NCBI GenBank assembly: GCA_942490855.1
Contig: CALNYS010000005.1
Location: forward strand, 124,001-188,000
Direction of reading: 5' to 3'
DNA from: CALNYS01 sp942490855
Lineage (GTDB): Bacteria; Planctomycetota; Phycisphaerae; Phycisphaerales; UBA1924
Length of the DNA: 64,000 nt
Below the pieces are notes generated by a model, which was not told the DNA's origin, did no database searches, and worked only from the letters and a program-made list of their open reading frames with translations. Position 1 is the first letter of the stretch, and every line of letters begins with the position of its first letter. Position numbers and translations under genes: made by a program. Shown here piece after piece: positions 42,393-50,581 of the stretch.

Positions 42393-44087
42393 TCAGTTGG
42401 TCCAGGAAGCGAGCAGGATCGCGAGGTCGGTCGCGTCGGTGATGCCGTCGTCGTTGACGTCGGCCGCGATCGAGCCCCAGCCCGCGAGAATCGAGGCCAG
42501 ATCAGCGCTGTTCACGCAGCCGCTGCGATCGAGGTCGCCCGCCGCGTACTGCGAGTTCACGTCTCCGCCGTACACGACATACGCTTCATCCGCCGGGGTA
42601 AGCCCGACCGCGAGATCGCCGTAGCCGTCGCCGTTGACGTCCCCGAGCGACGACAACGCCCACCCGCTCTTCTTGTCTTCTTCGACGCCGTTGATCTGGA
42701 ACCCGTCAGCGCTGCTGAGGGCGCCCAGATCAACCGAACCCGCCGAGCCCAGGCCGGATCGCCCGTAGAGCACGTAGGTGGCGCCCGCGTCGAACAGCCC
42801 GCTCGGCCGCGACCCGACGGCGCCCAACGCGATATCGCTCACGCCGTCGCCGTTGAAGTCTCCGGCGGCGACCGACTTTCCGAGACGGTTTTGCGCGCCC
42901 TCGCCGCTGACGGCAAACCCATCCGTCCCGTCCAGCCCCGCGAGTTCCACGCTCCCGCCCGATCCGATGGCGTTGCCGCCAAACACGACGTAGCAACGCC
43001 CCGCGCGCGAATCGCTCGCGTTGTCCGCCTGCGGCGCGCCGATGAGAAGATCCGCGACGCCGTCGTCGTTCACGTCCCCGGCCGCGGCAAGAGCGCTCCC
43101 GCTCCGGTCGCCCGCCGCCTCACCGAGCAGGACAAAGCCATCCGTGCCGTCGAGGGCGGACAGTTCAATCGCCCCGCTGGCCCCGATCCCCGGCGTGCCG
43201 AAGATCACGTACGTTTCCCCGCCGCTCGATTCTCCGTTCGGGTCCGCTAGCGACGCGCCGATCAGGAGATCCGAAACGCCGTCGTTGTTGACGTCTCCCG
43301 CCGACGCGAGCGATTCCCCGCTCTCATCCGCGCTGTTCACGCCGTTGATGACGAAGCCGTTCGTCCCGTTGAGCGTCGAGACATCGATCGCCCCGCCGGC
43401 GCCAACGCCCACACCGCCGAAGAGCACGTACGTCTGGCCCGCGTCAGACCGCCCGCCCGGGTCGCCGAACGAGGCGGCGACGACGATCTCGGAGTGGGCG
43501 TCGCCGTTCAGGTCGTCAACGATCGAGACCTCGGTCCCGACGTGGTGGTAGTCGGAGCTCCCGTGCACGACAAAGCCATTCGTGCCGTTGAGCGAGGCAA
43601 GGTCGAGGGAGCCGCCGGCGCCCAACGTCGCGCCGCCGAAGATGACGTAGCAGGCGCCCGCGCCCGGAACGCCCGTCTGATTTGTGTTCCAGGCGCTCAC
43701 GAGCAAATCAGCGACCCCGTCGCCGTTCACGTCGCCCGCGCTCGAAACGGATTCACCCGTTTCGCTCCCGGCGACGCCGTTGATGACAAAGCCGTTGCTG
43801 CCGTCGAGATCCGCGAGCATCACACGCCCGGACGGCGCGATCCCGTCCTCACCGAAGATCACATACACGCTGTCGTGCGCGCCGGAGCTGACGACAAAGT
43901 CCGCGACACCGTCCGCGTTCAGGTCCCCGCCCGACGCGAACGCGACATCCGCGAGGCCGGTGACATCCGTGCTCTCGAGCGCGAACCCGAATGTCCCACG
44001 CAAACAGTCAAGATCCAGCCCGGAGCACGCGGCGCCGGCCGCCAGCGTGAGAGCGGAAGAGAGAGCGAAGCGCGTGCGGGTCGTCAT
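42393..44087 (-). CDS. Secreted FG-GAP propeller with dockerin-like C-terminus (paralogue of the gene at 27148)
   Basis: 564 residues. The signal peptide ends near GAACSG. Seven blades carry Ca loops (GDLNADGVAD, GDVNGDGVAD, DDLNGDAHSE, GDVNNDGVSD, GDVNDDGVAD, GDFNGDGVSD, GDVNGDGYGD), each followed by a linker of the LNGTNGFVINGV type, which is the same linker used by the propeller at 27148. The third loop is degenerate. The end has DLDRSGCVNSADLASILAGW and DVNDDGITDATDLAILLASW, a pair of EF-hand-like modules. It lacks the beta-helix region of its paralogue. Confidence 0.88.
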   Translation of the reverse strand: MTTRTRFALSSALTLAAGAACSGLDLDCLRGTFGFALESTDVTGLADVAFASGGDLNADGVADFVVSSGAHDSVYVIFGEDGIAPSGRVMLADLDGSNGFVINGVAGSETGESVSSAGDVNGDGVADLLVSAWNTNQTGVPGAGACYVIFGGATLGAGGSLDLASLNGTNGFVVHGSSDYHHVGTEVSIVDDLNGDAHSEIVVAASFGDPGGRSDAGQTYVLFGGVGVGAGGAIDVSTLNGTNGFVINGVNSADESGESLASAGDVNNDGVSDLLIGASLADPNGESSGGETYVIFGTPGIGASGAIELSALDGTDGFVLLGEAAGDRSGSALAAAGDVNDDGVADLLIGAPQADNASDSRAGRCYVVFGGNAIGSGGSVELAGLDGTDGFAVSGEGAQNRLGKSVAAGDFNGDGVSDIALGAVGSRPSGLFDAGATYVLYGRSGLGSAGSVDLGALSSADGFQINGVEEDKKSGWALSSLGDVNGDGYGDLAVGLTPADEAYVVYGGDVNSQYAAGDLDRSGCVNSADLASILAGWGSIAADVNDDGITDATDLAILLASWTN

Positions 44088-44190
44088 GACTGATCTCCAT
44101 AGAAAGGAACCGTCCCTAGTATGAGCGCCGGCGAATCAGCATGCAAGCAATTCTCTTGCGGATTCCTGCCGAGTGCGCCCTTGCGACGAC

Positions 44191-45330
44191 TCACAAAATG
44201 CGAGCAGCCCGCGGGTAGCTCCCCAGCGTCCGCACCTGCTCGCAGTGCGCCCGGGCCTCGCCGATCGCCTCGGCGATCCGCGTCTCGCTGCGGTGGCCCT
44301 GCACGTCGATGAAGAACGTGTAGCGCCAGTTCTCGCGCCCGCTGGGGCGCTTCTCGATGTGCGAGAGGTTCACCCCCGCGCGCTCGAAGACCTGCAGCAC
44401 GCGCACCAGCGCGCCGGGGCGGTCGTCGGTCGTGAACATGATCGACGTCTTGTCGTCCCCCGACGGCTTCGCCTCTTCCTTCGAGATCACCAGGAACCGC
44501 GTGATGTTGTTGGGGTTGTCCTCGATCCCCGAGAACAGCGCGCCGACGCCGTAGATCTTCCCCGCCAGCTCCGACGCGACGGCCGCGCTCGCCGGCTTCA
44601 CGCCCGACGTCGCCTCCGCCTTGACGCGCTCAACCGCGGCGCTCGTGCTCGCCTCGCTGATCAGCGCCGCGCCGGGCAGGTGCGTCGCGAGCCACTTGCG
44701 GCACTGCGCCAGCGCCTCGGGCTTGGAGTAGACGCGCTCGACGCTGTCGGGCTCGCAGCACGCGAACAGATGGTGGCGGATCGCCAGCTGCGCCTCGGCG
44801 TAGATCGTCACGCCACCCGTCGAATCGCGGAACGCGTCGAGCGTCTCGGCGATCCCGCCGCCGGTGGTGTTCTCGATTGGCACCAGCCCGTAGTCGGCGT
44901 GCCCGCGCTCGACCTCGGTGAACACGGTCTCGATCGCGCCGAGCGTTTCGAACTCGACTGATGATCCGAACTGTGCGACGGCCGCTTGGTGCGAGTACGA
45001 CCCGGCGGGCCCGAGGTAGCCGATACGCAGCGGGCGCTCGAGGGCGAAAGAGCCGCTCATCATCTCGCGGTAGATCGCCTCGATCGCGCGGTCGGGCAGC
45101 GGCCCGGGGTTGGAGTCGAGGATCTTGCGCAGCAGCGCGGCCTCCCGGTCGGGCGCGTAGATCGGGGCGCCCGAGGCGCGCTTGTACGCGCCCACCTCGA
45201 CGACGATCCCCGCCCGCTCGTTGAGCAGCGCGACGAGCTTGCTGTCGACCGCGTCGATCCGCTCGCGCAGCGCGTCGAGCGCCCCGGGGTCGGGCGCGGG
45301 TTCGGACGCGTTCTCGGACGGATCGGGCAT
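44191..45330 (-). CDS. pheA: Bifunctional chorismate mutase / prephenate dehydratase (P-protein)
   Basis: 379 residues from ATG 45330. An AroQ chorismate-mutase domain (about 16-90: LDALRERIDAVDSKLVALLN, REMMSGS), a prephenate dehydratase domain (about 97-280: GYLGPAGSYSHQAAVAQFG, LVPIENTTGGGIAETLD, NNITRFLVI) and a C-terminal ACT domain (GALVRVLQVFERAGVNLSHI with ESRP-like EKRPSG). The T-R-F catalytic triplet of the dehydratase is present. It converts chorismate to phenylpyruvate in Phe synthesis; the ACT domain suggests feedback by Phe. It is divergent from a membrane-protein gene, 73 bases apart. Confidence 0.96.
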   Translation of the reverse strand: MPDPSENASEPAPDPGALDALRERIDAVDSKLVALLNERAGIVVEVGAYKRASGAPIYAPDREAALLRKILDSNPGPLPDRAIEAIYREMMSGSFALERPLRIGYLGPAGSYSHQAAVAQFGSSVEFETLGAIETVFTEVERGHADYGLVPIENTTGGGIAETLDAFRDSTGGVTIYAEAQLAIRHHLFACCEPDSVERVYSKPEALAQCRKWLATHLPGAALISEASTSAAVERVKAEATSGVKPASAAVASELAGKIYGVGALFSGIEDNPNNITRFLVISKEEAKPSGDDKTSIMFTTDDRPGALVRVLQVFERAGVNLSHIEKRPSGRENWRYTFFIDVQGHRSETRIAEAIGEARAHCEQVRTLGSYPRAARIL

Positions 45331-45403
45331 GGTTCTTCCCCCATCGGCGGATTCCACGAAAGAAGATAGCGTCGTTGCGGATAGAGTCTGTGGAGAGCAC
45401 CGC

Positions 45404-46243
45404 ATGAACGATTCGCTGACGAGAGCCGGGAACGACATCGCCGCGCTGGCCCAGACGGGCGCGGCGACGCTGTCCGATCTCCCGTGGGGCGCCCACGCCG
45501 CCGCGGGCGTCGGGCTCGTCGCGGGCGTGTGCCTGCTCGTCGCGGGGAGGCGCCTGCTGCGGATGGCGCTCATCCTCGGGGCCGCCGCGCTGGGCGGGTT
45601 CTTTTTCTTTTACAGCGGACCCACCCTCGGTCTGCCCGCCGACCCCAACGTCCTCCTCGCGATCGGGCTCGCCCTGGGGGCGATCGCCGGCATCCTGCTC
45701 TACCGCGCCACCGTCAGCATCACCACGATGGCCCTGCTCGCGGTCGCGGGGCCGCTCATCGCCGCCGGCGCCATGCGCCTGGCCCCCTCGCAGGAATGGG
45801 CGCCCCCGGAGACCGACCTCTCGACGGACTCCTCCCTCGTCGCCTCCGCCCTCACGGACGCGGAGCAGGACGAGATCGCCGAGGCCGCGTGGGAACGCGT
45901 GCGGGCCTTCGCGTCGCAGGTCCGCCAGAAAGCCTCCGCCGAGTGGGGCACGCTCGACGGGCGCGAGAAATCGATCATGGCGGGCTCGTCGATGCTCGGC
46001 GCCGCGCTGGGGCTCCTCCTCGGCGCGATGTACCCCAAGCGGTGCGCCGCCGTGATGAGCTCCTTCATGGGCGCCGCCCTCATCCTGCCCAGCTCGGCGT
46101 GGCTGATCGAGGCGTACGCGCCGGCGGCCGCGGCCGAGCGCCTCCCGACGGGCGCGGTGGTGTGGCTGGCCCTGTGGGCGGGTTTATCGGTCGTTGGCGC
46201 GGCCGTCCAGTGGACTGGGACGCGCAAGAAGACCGATAGCTAA
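45404..46243 (+). CDS. Multi-pass membrane protein (DUF4203-like topology)
   Basis: 279 residues with about seven membrane helices (near 31-47, 54-72, 81-100, 107-125, 193-209, 216-232, 249-267). A hydrophilic acidic loop of about 65 residues (PETDLSTDSSLVASALTDAE...) interrupts helices 4 and 5. The GR-x-LLRMALILGAAALGGF motif after the first helix recalls DUF4203 proteins. No charged residue pattern for transport is obvious. The next gene, 27 bases on, encodes a protein of the same plan, so the two are probably an ancient duplication and cotranscribed. Confidence 0.8.
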   Translation: MNDSLTRAGNDIAALAQTGAATLSDLPWGAHAAAGVGLVAGVCLLVAGRRLLRMALILGAAALGGFFFFYSGPTLGLPADPNVLLAIGLALGAIAGILLYRATVSITTMALLAVAGPLIAAGAMRLAPSQEWAPPETDLSTDSSLVASALTDAEQDEIAEAAWERVRAFASQVRQKASAEWGTLDGREKSIMAGSSMLGAALGLLLGAMYPKRCAAVMSSFMGAALILPSSAWLIEAYAPAAAAERLPTGAVVWLALWAGLSVVGAAVQWTGTRKKTDS

Positions 46244-46270
46244 CCCGGCGATTCGCGCCGGAGGTCCGTC

Positions 46271-47062
46271 ATGCTCGCACCGCTCCTGTCCACGCTCTCC
46301 CCCATCCTGGCGCAGTCCGACAACGCGTCGACCAGCAGTGCCTGGATGGGCTCCCCCATGGCGCTCGTACGCCTCGTCCGTGAGAGCAAGGTTGACTTCC
46401 TCAACCGCGCCGACGAGCTCACCGCCGCGCTCGACGAGCTCGGGCTCCTGTGGGCGCTGATCTTCGGGATCCTCGGCGCCATCTGCGTGATCAACGGCTA
46501 CCGCTGGCACAAGACCATCGTCCTGGTTCTCGCGATCCTCAGCGGCGCCGCGATCGGCGTCATGGCGAGCGAACACGTGGACGTCGCGCCGGAGATCGCC
46601 GGCGCACTCGTCGCCGTCCTCTTCTCCGTGCTCGCGTGGCCCGTCATGAAGTTCACCATCGCGCTCTTTGCCGGCATGGCGGGCGCGTTCATCGGCGCCA
46701 ACGCGTGGACCGCCCTCGGGCAGCCCTCCGACCAGCACCACATCGGCTCGATCATCGGCCTCATCGCGCTCGCGATGCTGGCGTTCATCGCCTACCGCCT
46801 CGTCGTGATCGTCTTCACCGCTGTCGGCGGCGCCTCCCTGCTCGTGCTCGGCGTCCTCTCGGCGCTCCTGCACGTCGAGGCGTGGCGCGGCCCGCTCGAG
46901 CAGTCGCTCACCGACCACTCCCGCATGCTCACGATGATCGCGGGCGTCGTCGCGATCGTCGGGATCGTCGTCCAGCAGGGCGGCGGCATCAAAGGTCTCG
47001 TCGAGTGCGCCGACCGGGCCGACCCGTCGAAGAAGCCGCAGGGCAAGCCCGCGACGGGCTGA
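46271..47062 (+). CDS. Multi-pass membrane protein (DUF4203-like, related to the previous gene product)
   Basis: 263 residues. The N-terminus is weakly hydrophobic (LAPLLSTLSPILAQS, possibly a signal peptide), followed by a helical hydrophilic part and seven membrane helices from residue 58 (LLWALIFGILGAICVINGYR, HKTIVLVLAILSGAAIGVM ...). The same order of a short hydrophilic N-terminal segment and paired helices after a basic residue is seen in the upstream gene product. A charged tail ends in KKPQGKPATG. Function unknown; no domain with enzymatic motifs was seen. Confidence 0.8.
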   Translation: MLAPLLSTLSPILAQSDNASTSSAWMGSPMALVRLVRESKVDFLNRADELTAALDELGLLWALIFGILGAICVINGYRWHKTIVLVLAILSGAAIGVMASEHVDVAPEIAGALVAVLFSVLAWPVMKFTIALFAGMAGAFIGANAWTALGQPSDQHHIGSIIGLIALAMLAFIAYRLVVIVFTAVGGASLLVLGVLSALLHVEAWRGPLEQSLTDHSRMLTMIAGVVAIVGIVVQQGGGIKGLVECADRADPSKKPQGKPATG

Positions 47063-47231
47063 TCACGCCGTCGCCCGCCGCCGCGATTACGAGCACTCGT
47101 AACGACGCACTGACACACCCGCGGGCCCGCGCCGGTACACGCCGTGGCCCCGTCGATGAGTACGGACCGCCCGCGCTGACCTGTCGAGCCCTCACGCCGC
47201 AGTGAGCTACCGCAATGAAAAGAGAGCGCCG

Positions 47232-48908
47232 TTACGGCGTGTTCGCGTCCGCGAGGGGCGTCGGAGCAACGGGCGCCTCCTCGTCGATCTCGAGCGTCGT
47301 CGCGTCGCTGGTCGCGGGGCGGAAGATGACGCCTCGCATCTGCTCGCCGTACTGGATGCGCCGGTAGGCGTCCGTGCTCGCGGCGTGGCTGGCCGCCTGG
47401 AGCGGGCCGAGGAAGACGATCATCACCACGGCGCCCGTCGCCGAGAGCACCGCCGCGATGCGCCGGGCCGGCAGGCCGTTGCACACGGGCCGCGGGCGGT
47501 CGGGGTCGGGCTCACCGAGCAGGGGCGCCGACGCGAGACGCAGGTAGTAGAACGCCGCGGCCGCGGAGTTGAGCGCCATCACCACCACCAGCACGCCCTC
47601 GCCCGAGGTCAGCGCCGCGGAGAACAGCGGGAGCTTGCCCCAGAAGCCAAAGAGCGGCGGCATCCCGAGCAGCGCGAGGGAACAGATCACCAGCGTCCAG
47701 CCCATGAGCGGCTGGGTGCGGCAGAGCCCGTTGAGGTCTTCGAGTTCTTCCGCCTCGCCCATCGCGCCGTCGCTGCCCCTCGTCTCGAGAGAACCGATGA
47801 CCGCGAAGGCGCCGACGTTCACCACGCCGTACACGAGCAGGTAGAAGAGGACGGCGCCGAGCCCGTCGTTCCAGACCTTGTCGCCCGGCCCGGCGAGGAG
47901 CCCGACGAGCATGTACCCCGAGTGCGCCACGGACGAGTAGGCAAGCATGCGCTTCGCGTTGCTCTGGAGGAGCGCGAGCGTGTTGCCCACGGTCATCGTC
48001 AGCGCGGCCATGACCCAGACAACGATGCGGACCGTCGGGTCCATCTCACCGATCGAGCCGGCGACATCGCCGGGCCAGCCGGGGACCGAGAGCAGCGACG
48101 CGAGGGCGAAGAAGCCCGCGGCCTTTGGCGCGAACGCGAGGTACGCCGACACCGGCGCCGCGGCGCCCTGGTAGACGTCCGCGACATACAGGTGCATCGG
48201 CACGGCGGCGATCTTGAACCCGATCCCTACGACGGACATCGTGAGCCCGGCGATCGCCATGGTCGAGAGCCCGCCCTCGCTGCGGACGAGAACGGCCATC
48301 TCGTGGAGATCGGTCGTGCCCGTCGCGCCGTAGAGGAGCGTGAAGCCCATCAGGAAGGTCGCGGCGCCGAACGCGCCGAGGAAGAAGTACTTCACGCCGG
48401 CTTCCATCGAACGCAGCCGGTCGGTCGAGACCGCGACCATGATGTACGTCGGGAGGCTGGTCAGCTCGAGCGCGAGGAAGAGCCAGATGAGGTCGTCGGC
48501 CGTGGCGCACAGCATCACGCCCGTGAGGCTGAAGAGGTAGAACGCGTAGAACTCGCCGCGCAGCGAGCGCCCGGCGTCGTACAGCGCGCCGCGCTTGATC
48601 GCGGCCTCCATCGGGCGATCAACCACCCCCGCCATCAGCGGGAGGAGCAGCAGCCCGACCGCGGCGACCATCAGCTTGGCAAAGGGGAGCAGGAGCGGCG
48701 TGGCCTGGACCTGGACGTCGTCGATGAGGCCCAGCGCGCGGGCCACGCTGGGGATCGCCGCCGCGCCCGCGAGGACGAGGAACACGCCCGTCATCGGCGC
48801 GCACAGCGACCGGAGGAAGCTGGCCTTGGAGAGCCCGAGGAGCAGCATCACGCAGGAGCCGACGAAGAGGACGATCTCGGGGTGCATCAGCAGGAGCTTC
48901 TCGCTCAT
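47232..48908 (-). CDS. nuoN: NADH-quinone oxidoreductase subunit N
   Basis: 558 residues, antiporter-like proton-channel subunit of complex I. The conserved Glu in the fifth helix (LALELTSLPTYIM) and Lys in the seventh (IGFKIAAVPMHLY) are present, as is the K-x-x-x-Y-S-S helix KRMLAYSSVAHSGYML. About 14 membrane helices. A hydrophilic C-terminal tail (about 40 residues, TLEIDEEAPVAPTPLAD) goes beyond the usual end. Last gene of the nuoJKLMN run; its first 4 bases overlap nuoM. Confidence 0.95.
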   Translation of the reverse strand: MSEKLLLMHPEIVLFVGSCVMLLLGLSKASFLRSLCAPMTGVFLVLAGAAAIPSVARALGLIDDVQVQATPLLLPFAKLMVAAVGLLLLPLMAGVVDRPMEAAIKRGALYDAGRSLRGEFYAFYLFSLTGVMLCATADDLIWLFLALELTSLPTYIMVAVSTDRLRSMEAGVKYFFLGAFGAATFLMGFTLLYGATGTTDLHEMAVLVRSEGGLSTMAIAGLTMSVVGIGFKIAAVPMHLYVADVYQGAAAPVSAYLAFAPKAAGFFALASLLSVPGWPGDVAGSIGEMDPTVRIVVWVMAALTMTVGNTLALLQSNAKRMLAYSSVAHSGYMLVGLLAGPGDKVWNDGLGAVLFYLLVYGVVNVGAFAVIGSLETRGSDGAMGEAEELEDLNGLCRTQPLMGWTLVICSLALLGMPPLFGFWGKLPLFSAALTSGEGVLVVVMALNSAAAAFYYLRLASAPLLGEPDPDRPRPVCNGLPARRIAAVLSATGAVVMIVFLGPLQAASHAASTDAYRRIQYGEQMRGVIFRPATSDATTLEIDEEAPVAPTPLADANTP

Positions 48909-50578
48909 CGGGAAGCCCCTTCCGCGCTCGCGAGCGGTTCACTCGTGACGGGGGCCGCCCCGTGGTCGTGCCCGGTGTGGTCGTCGTGGTCGTCGTGGGG
49001 GATCACCGGCGCCGGCGCGGCGTCATCGTCGTCGCTGGGGAAGAACCGCTCCACGTGGACGAGCTGCGTCGCGATGGGCGCCTCGAGCGCCCGCAGCACG
49101 GGCGTCGGGTACAGCCCGAGCGCGAGACACGCGATCGCGAGGGGCGTCAGCACGGTGATCTCTCGCATGTTCAGGTCCGTGGGCAGCGTCTCGTGCGCGT
49201 GATGCCCGCGCGGCTCCTTGTACGGGCCGAAGACGATCTTCCCGACCATATAGAGGATGTACATCGCGGCGACGACCATGCCGGTCGCGGCGATCACCGC
49301 GAACCAGGGCCCGAGCACCCCGCCCGTGCCGCCCGGTCCCCACGCGCTGCCGGCCTGGAACGCGCCGAGCATGCACATGAACTCCGAGACGAACCCGTTG
49401 AGCCCGGGCAGGCCCACGGAAGCCATCGCGAAGAAGACCATGAAGAACGACCACACGGGCATCTTGGTCGCGAGCCCGCCGAGCTCGTCCATGTCGCGCG
49501 TGTGGTAGCGCTCGTAGATCATCCCGATGCAGAGGAAGAGGGCGCCGGTGGAGAGGCCGTGGTTGATCATGTACATGATCGAGCCGCCCACGCCGATCGC
49601 GTTCATCGCGACGAGCCCGAGGATGCAGAACCCCAGGTGCGAGACCGACGAGTACGCGACGAGCTTCTTCACGTCGCGCTGCGTCCAGCAGATCAGGCCC
49701 GCGTAGAGGATGCCCACCAGCGACGCGCCCGCGACGTACGGCGCGAACTCCACGAACGCCTCGGGCGCCAGCGGCATCGCGATGCGGTAGATCGCGTACG
49801 TGCCCAGCTTGAGCAGCACGCCCGCCAGGAGAACCGAGCCCGCGGTCGGGGCTTCGGTGTGCGCCAGCGGCAGCCACGTGTGGACCGGGAAGAGCGGCAC
49901 CTTGACCGCAAAGCCCGCGAGCAACGCGATGAGCACCCAGCGCTGGTACTCGATGGGCATGAGGCGGGCGAGATCGCTGAGATACAAGAGTGCGAAGTTC
50001 CAGTCCGTGCCGGGCGTCTTCGTGCGCCAGTACGTCAGGAACACCAGACCCGCGAGCGTGAGGATCGAGCCGGTGAACGTGTACAGGAAGAACTTGACCG
50101 ACGCCTTCTTGCGGTTCGAGCCGCCCCACTGGCGGATGAGCACGAACATCGGCACGAGCGTCAGCTCGAAGAAGACGTAGAACATCACCACGTCCTGCGC
50201 GATGAACACGCCCGTCACGATCGCCTGGAGCGCCAGCAGCGACGCGTAATACAGCTTCTGGCGCTGCTGCACCGCGCTGTACGAACCCAGCACGCAGAGC
50301 GGGCCGAGCAGCGCCGTCAGCAGCACGAGCAGAAGCGAAACCGAGTCGGCCCCGATCCACAGGTACAGGCCGTAGTGCTCGACCCAGCGGAAGTTCCGGC
50401 CCATCTCAAACTGCACCGTCCCGGCGTCCGACCAGTCGAACGCGAAGATGGACGCGACGGCGAGCGCGACGGAGATGAGCGTCCAGCCCAGCGCGACGTG
50501 CTTGGATTCTTTCTCAGAACCCAGCGCGACCACGACGGCGCCGATCAGCGGAACAAGGAGGAGGGAGAGCATCAGCAC
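48905..50578 (-). CDS. nuoM: NADH-quinone oxidoreductase subunit M
   Basis: 557 residues with 14 predicted helices. The proton-channel Glu (FFELTLVPMFVLI) and Lys (FAVKVPLFPVHTWLPLAHTE) and the KKLVAYSSVSHLGF helix are all conserved. The last 40 residues leave the membrane and carry a His/Asp-rich tail (SDDDDAAPAPVIPHDDHDDH then TGHDHG) not seen in model NuoM proteins. The stop overlaps nuoN and the start lies 3 bases from the nuoL stop. Confidence 0.96.
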   Translation of the reverse strand: MLMLSLLLVPLIGAVVVALGSEKESKHVALGWTLISVALAVASIFAFDWSDAGTVQFEMGRNFRWVEHYGLYLWIGADSVSLLLVLLTALLGPLCVLGSYSAVQQRQKLYYASLLALQAIVTGVFIAQDVVMFYVFFELTLVPMFVLIRQWGGSNRKKASVKFFLYTFTGSILTLAGLVFLTYWRTKTPGTDWNFALLYLSDLARLMPIEYQRWVLIALLAGFAVKVPLFPVHTWLPLAHTEAPTAGSVLLAGVLLKLGTYAIYRIAMPLAPEAFVEFAPYVAGASLVGILYAGLICWTQRDVKKLVAYSSVSHLGFCILGLVAMNAIGVGGSIMYMINHGLSTGALFLCIGMIYERYHTRDMDELGGLATKMPVWSFFMVFFAMASVGLPGLNGFVSEFMCMLGAFQAGSAWGPGGTGGVLGPWFAVIAATGMVVAAMYILYMVGKIVFGPYKEPRGHHAHETLPTDLNMREITVLTPLAIACLALGLYPTPVLRALEAPIATQLVHVERFFPSDDDDAAPAPVIPHDDHDDHTGHDHGAAPVTSEPLASAEGASR

Positions 50579-50581
50579 GGC

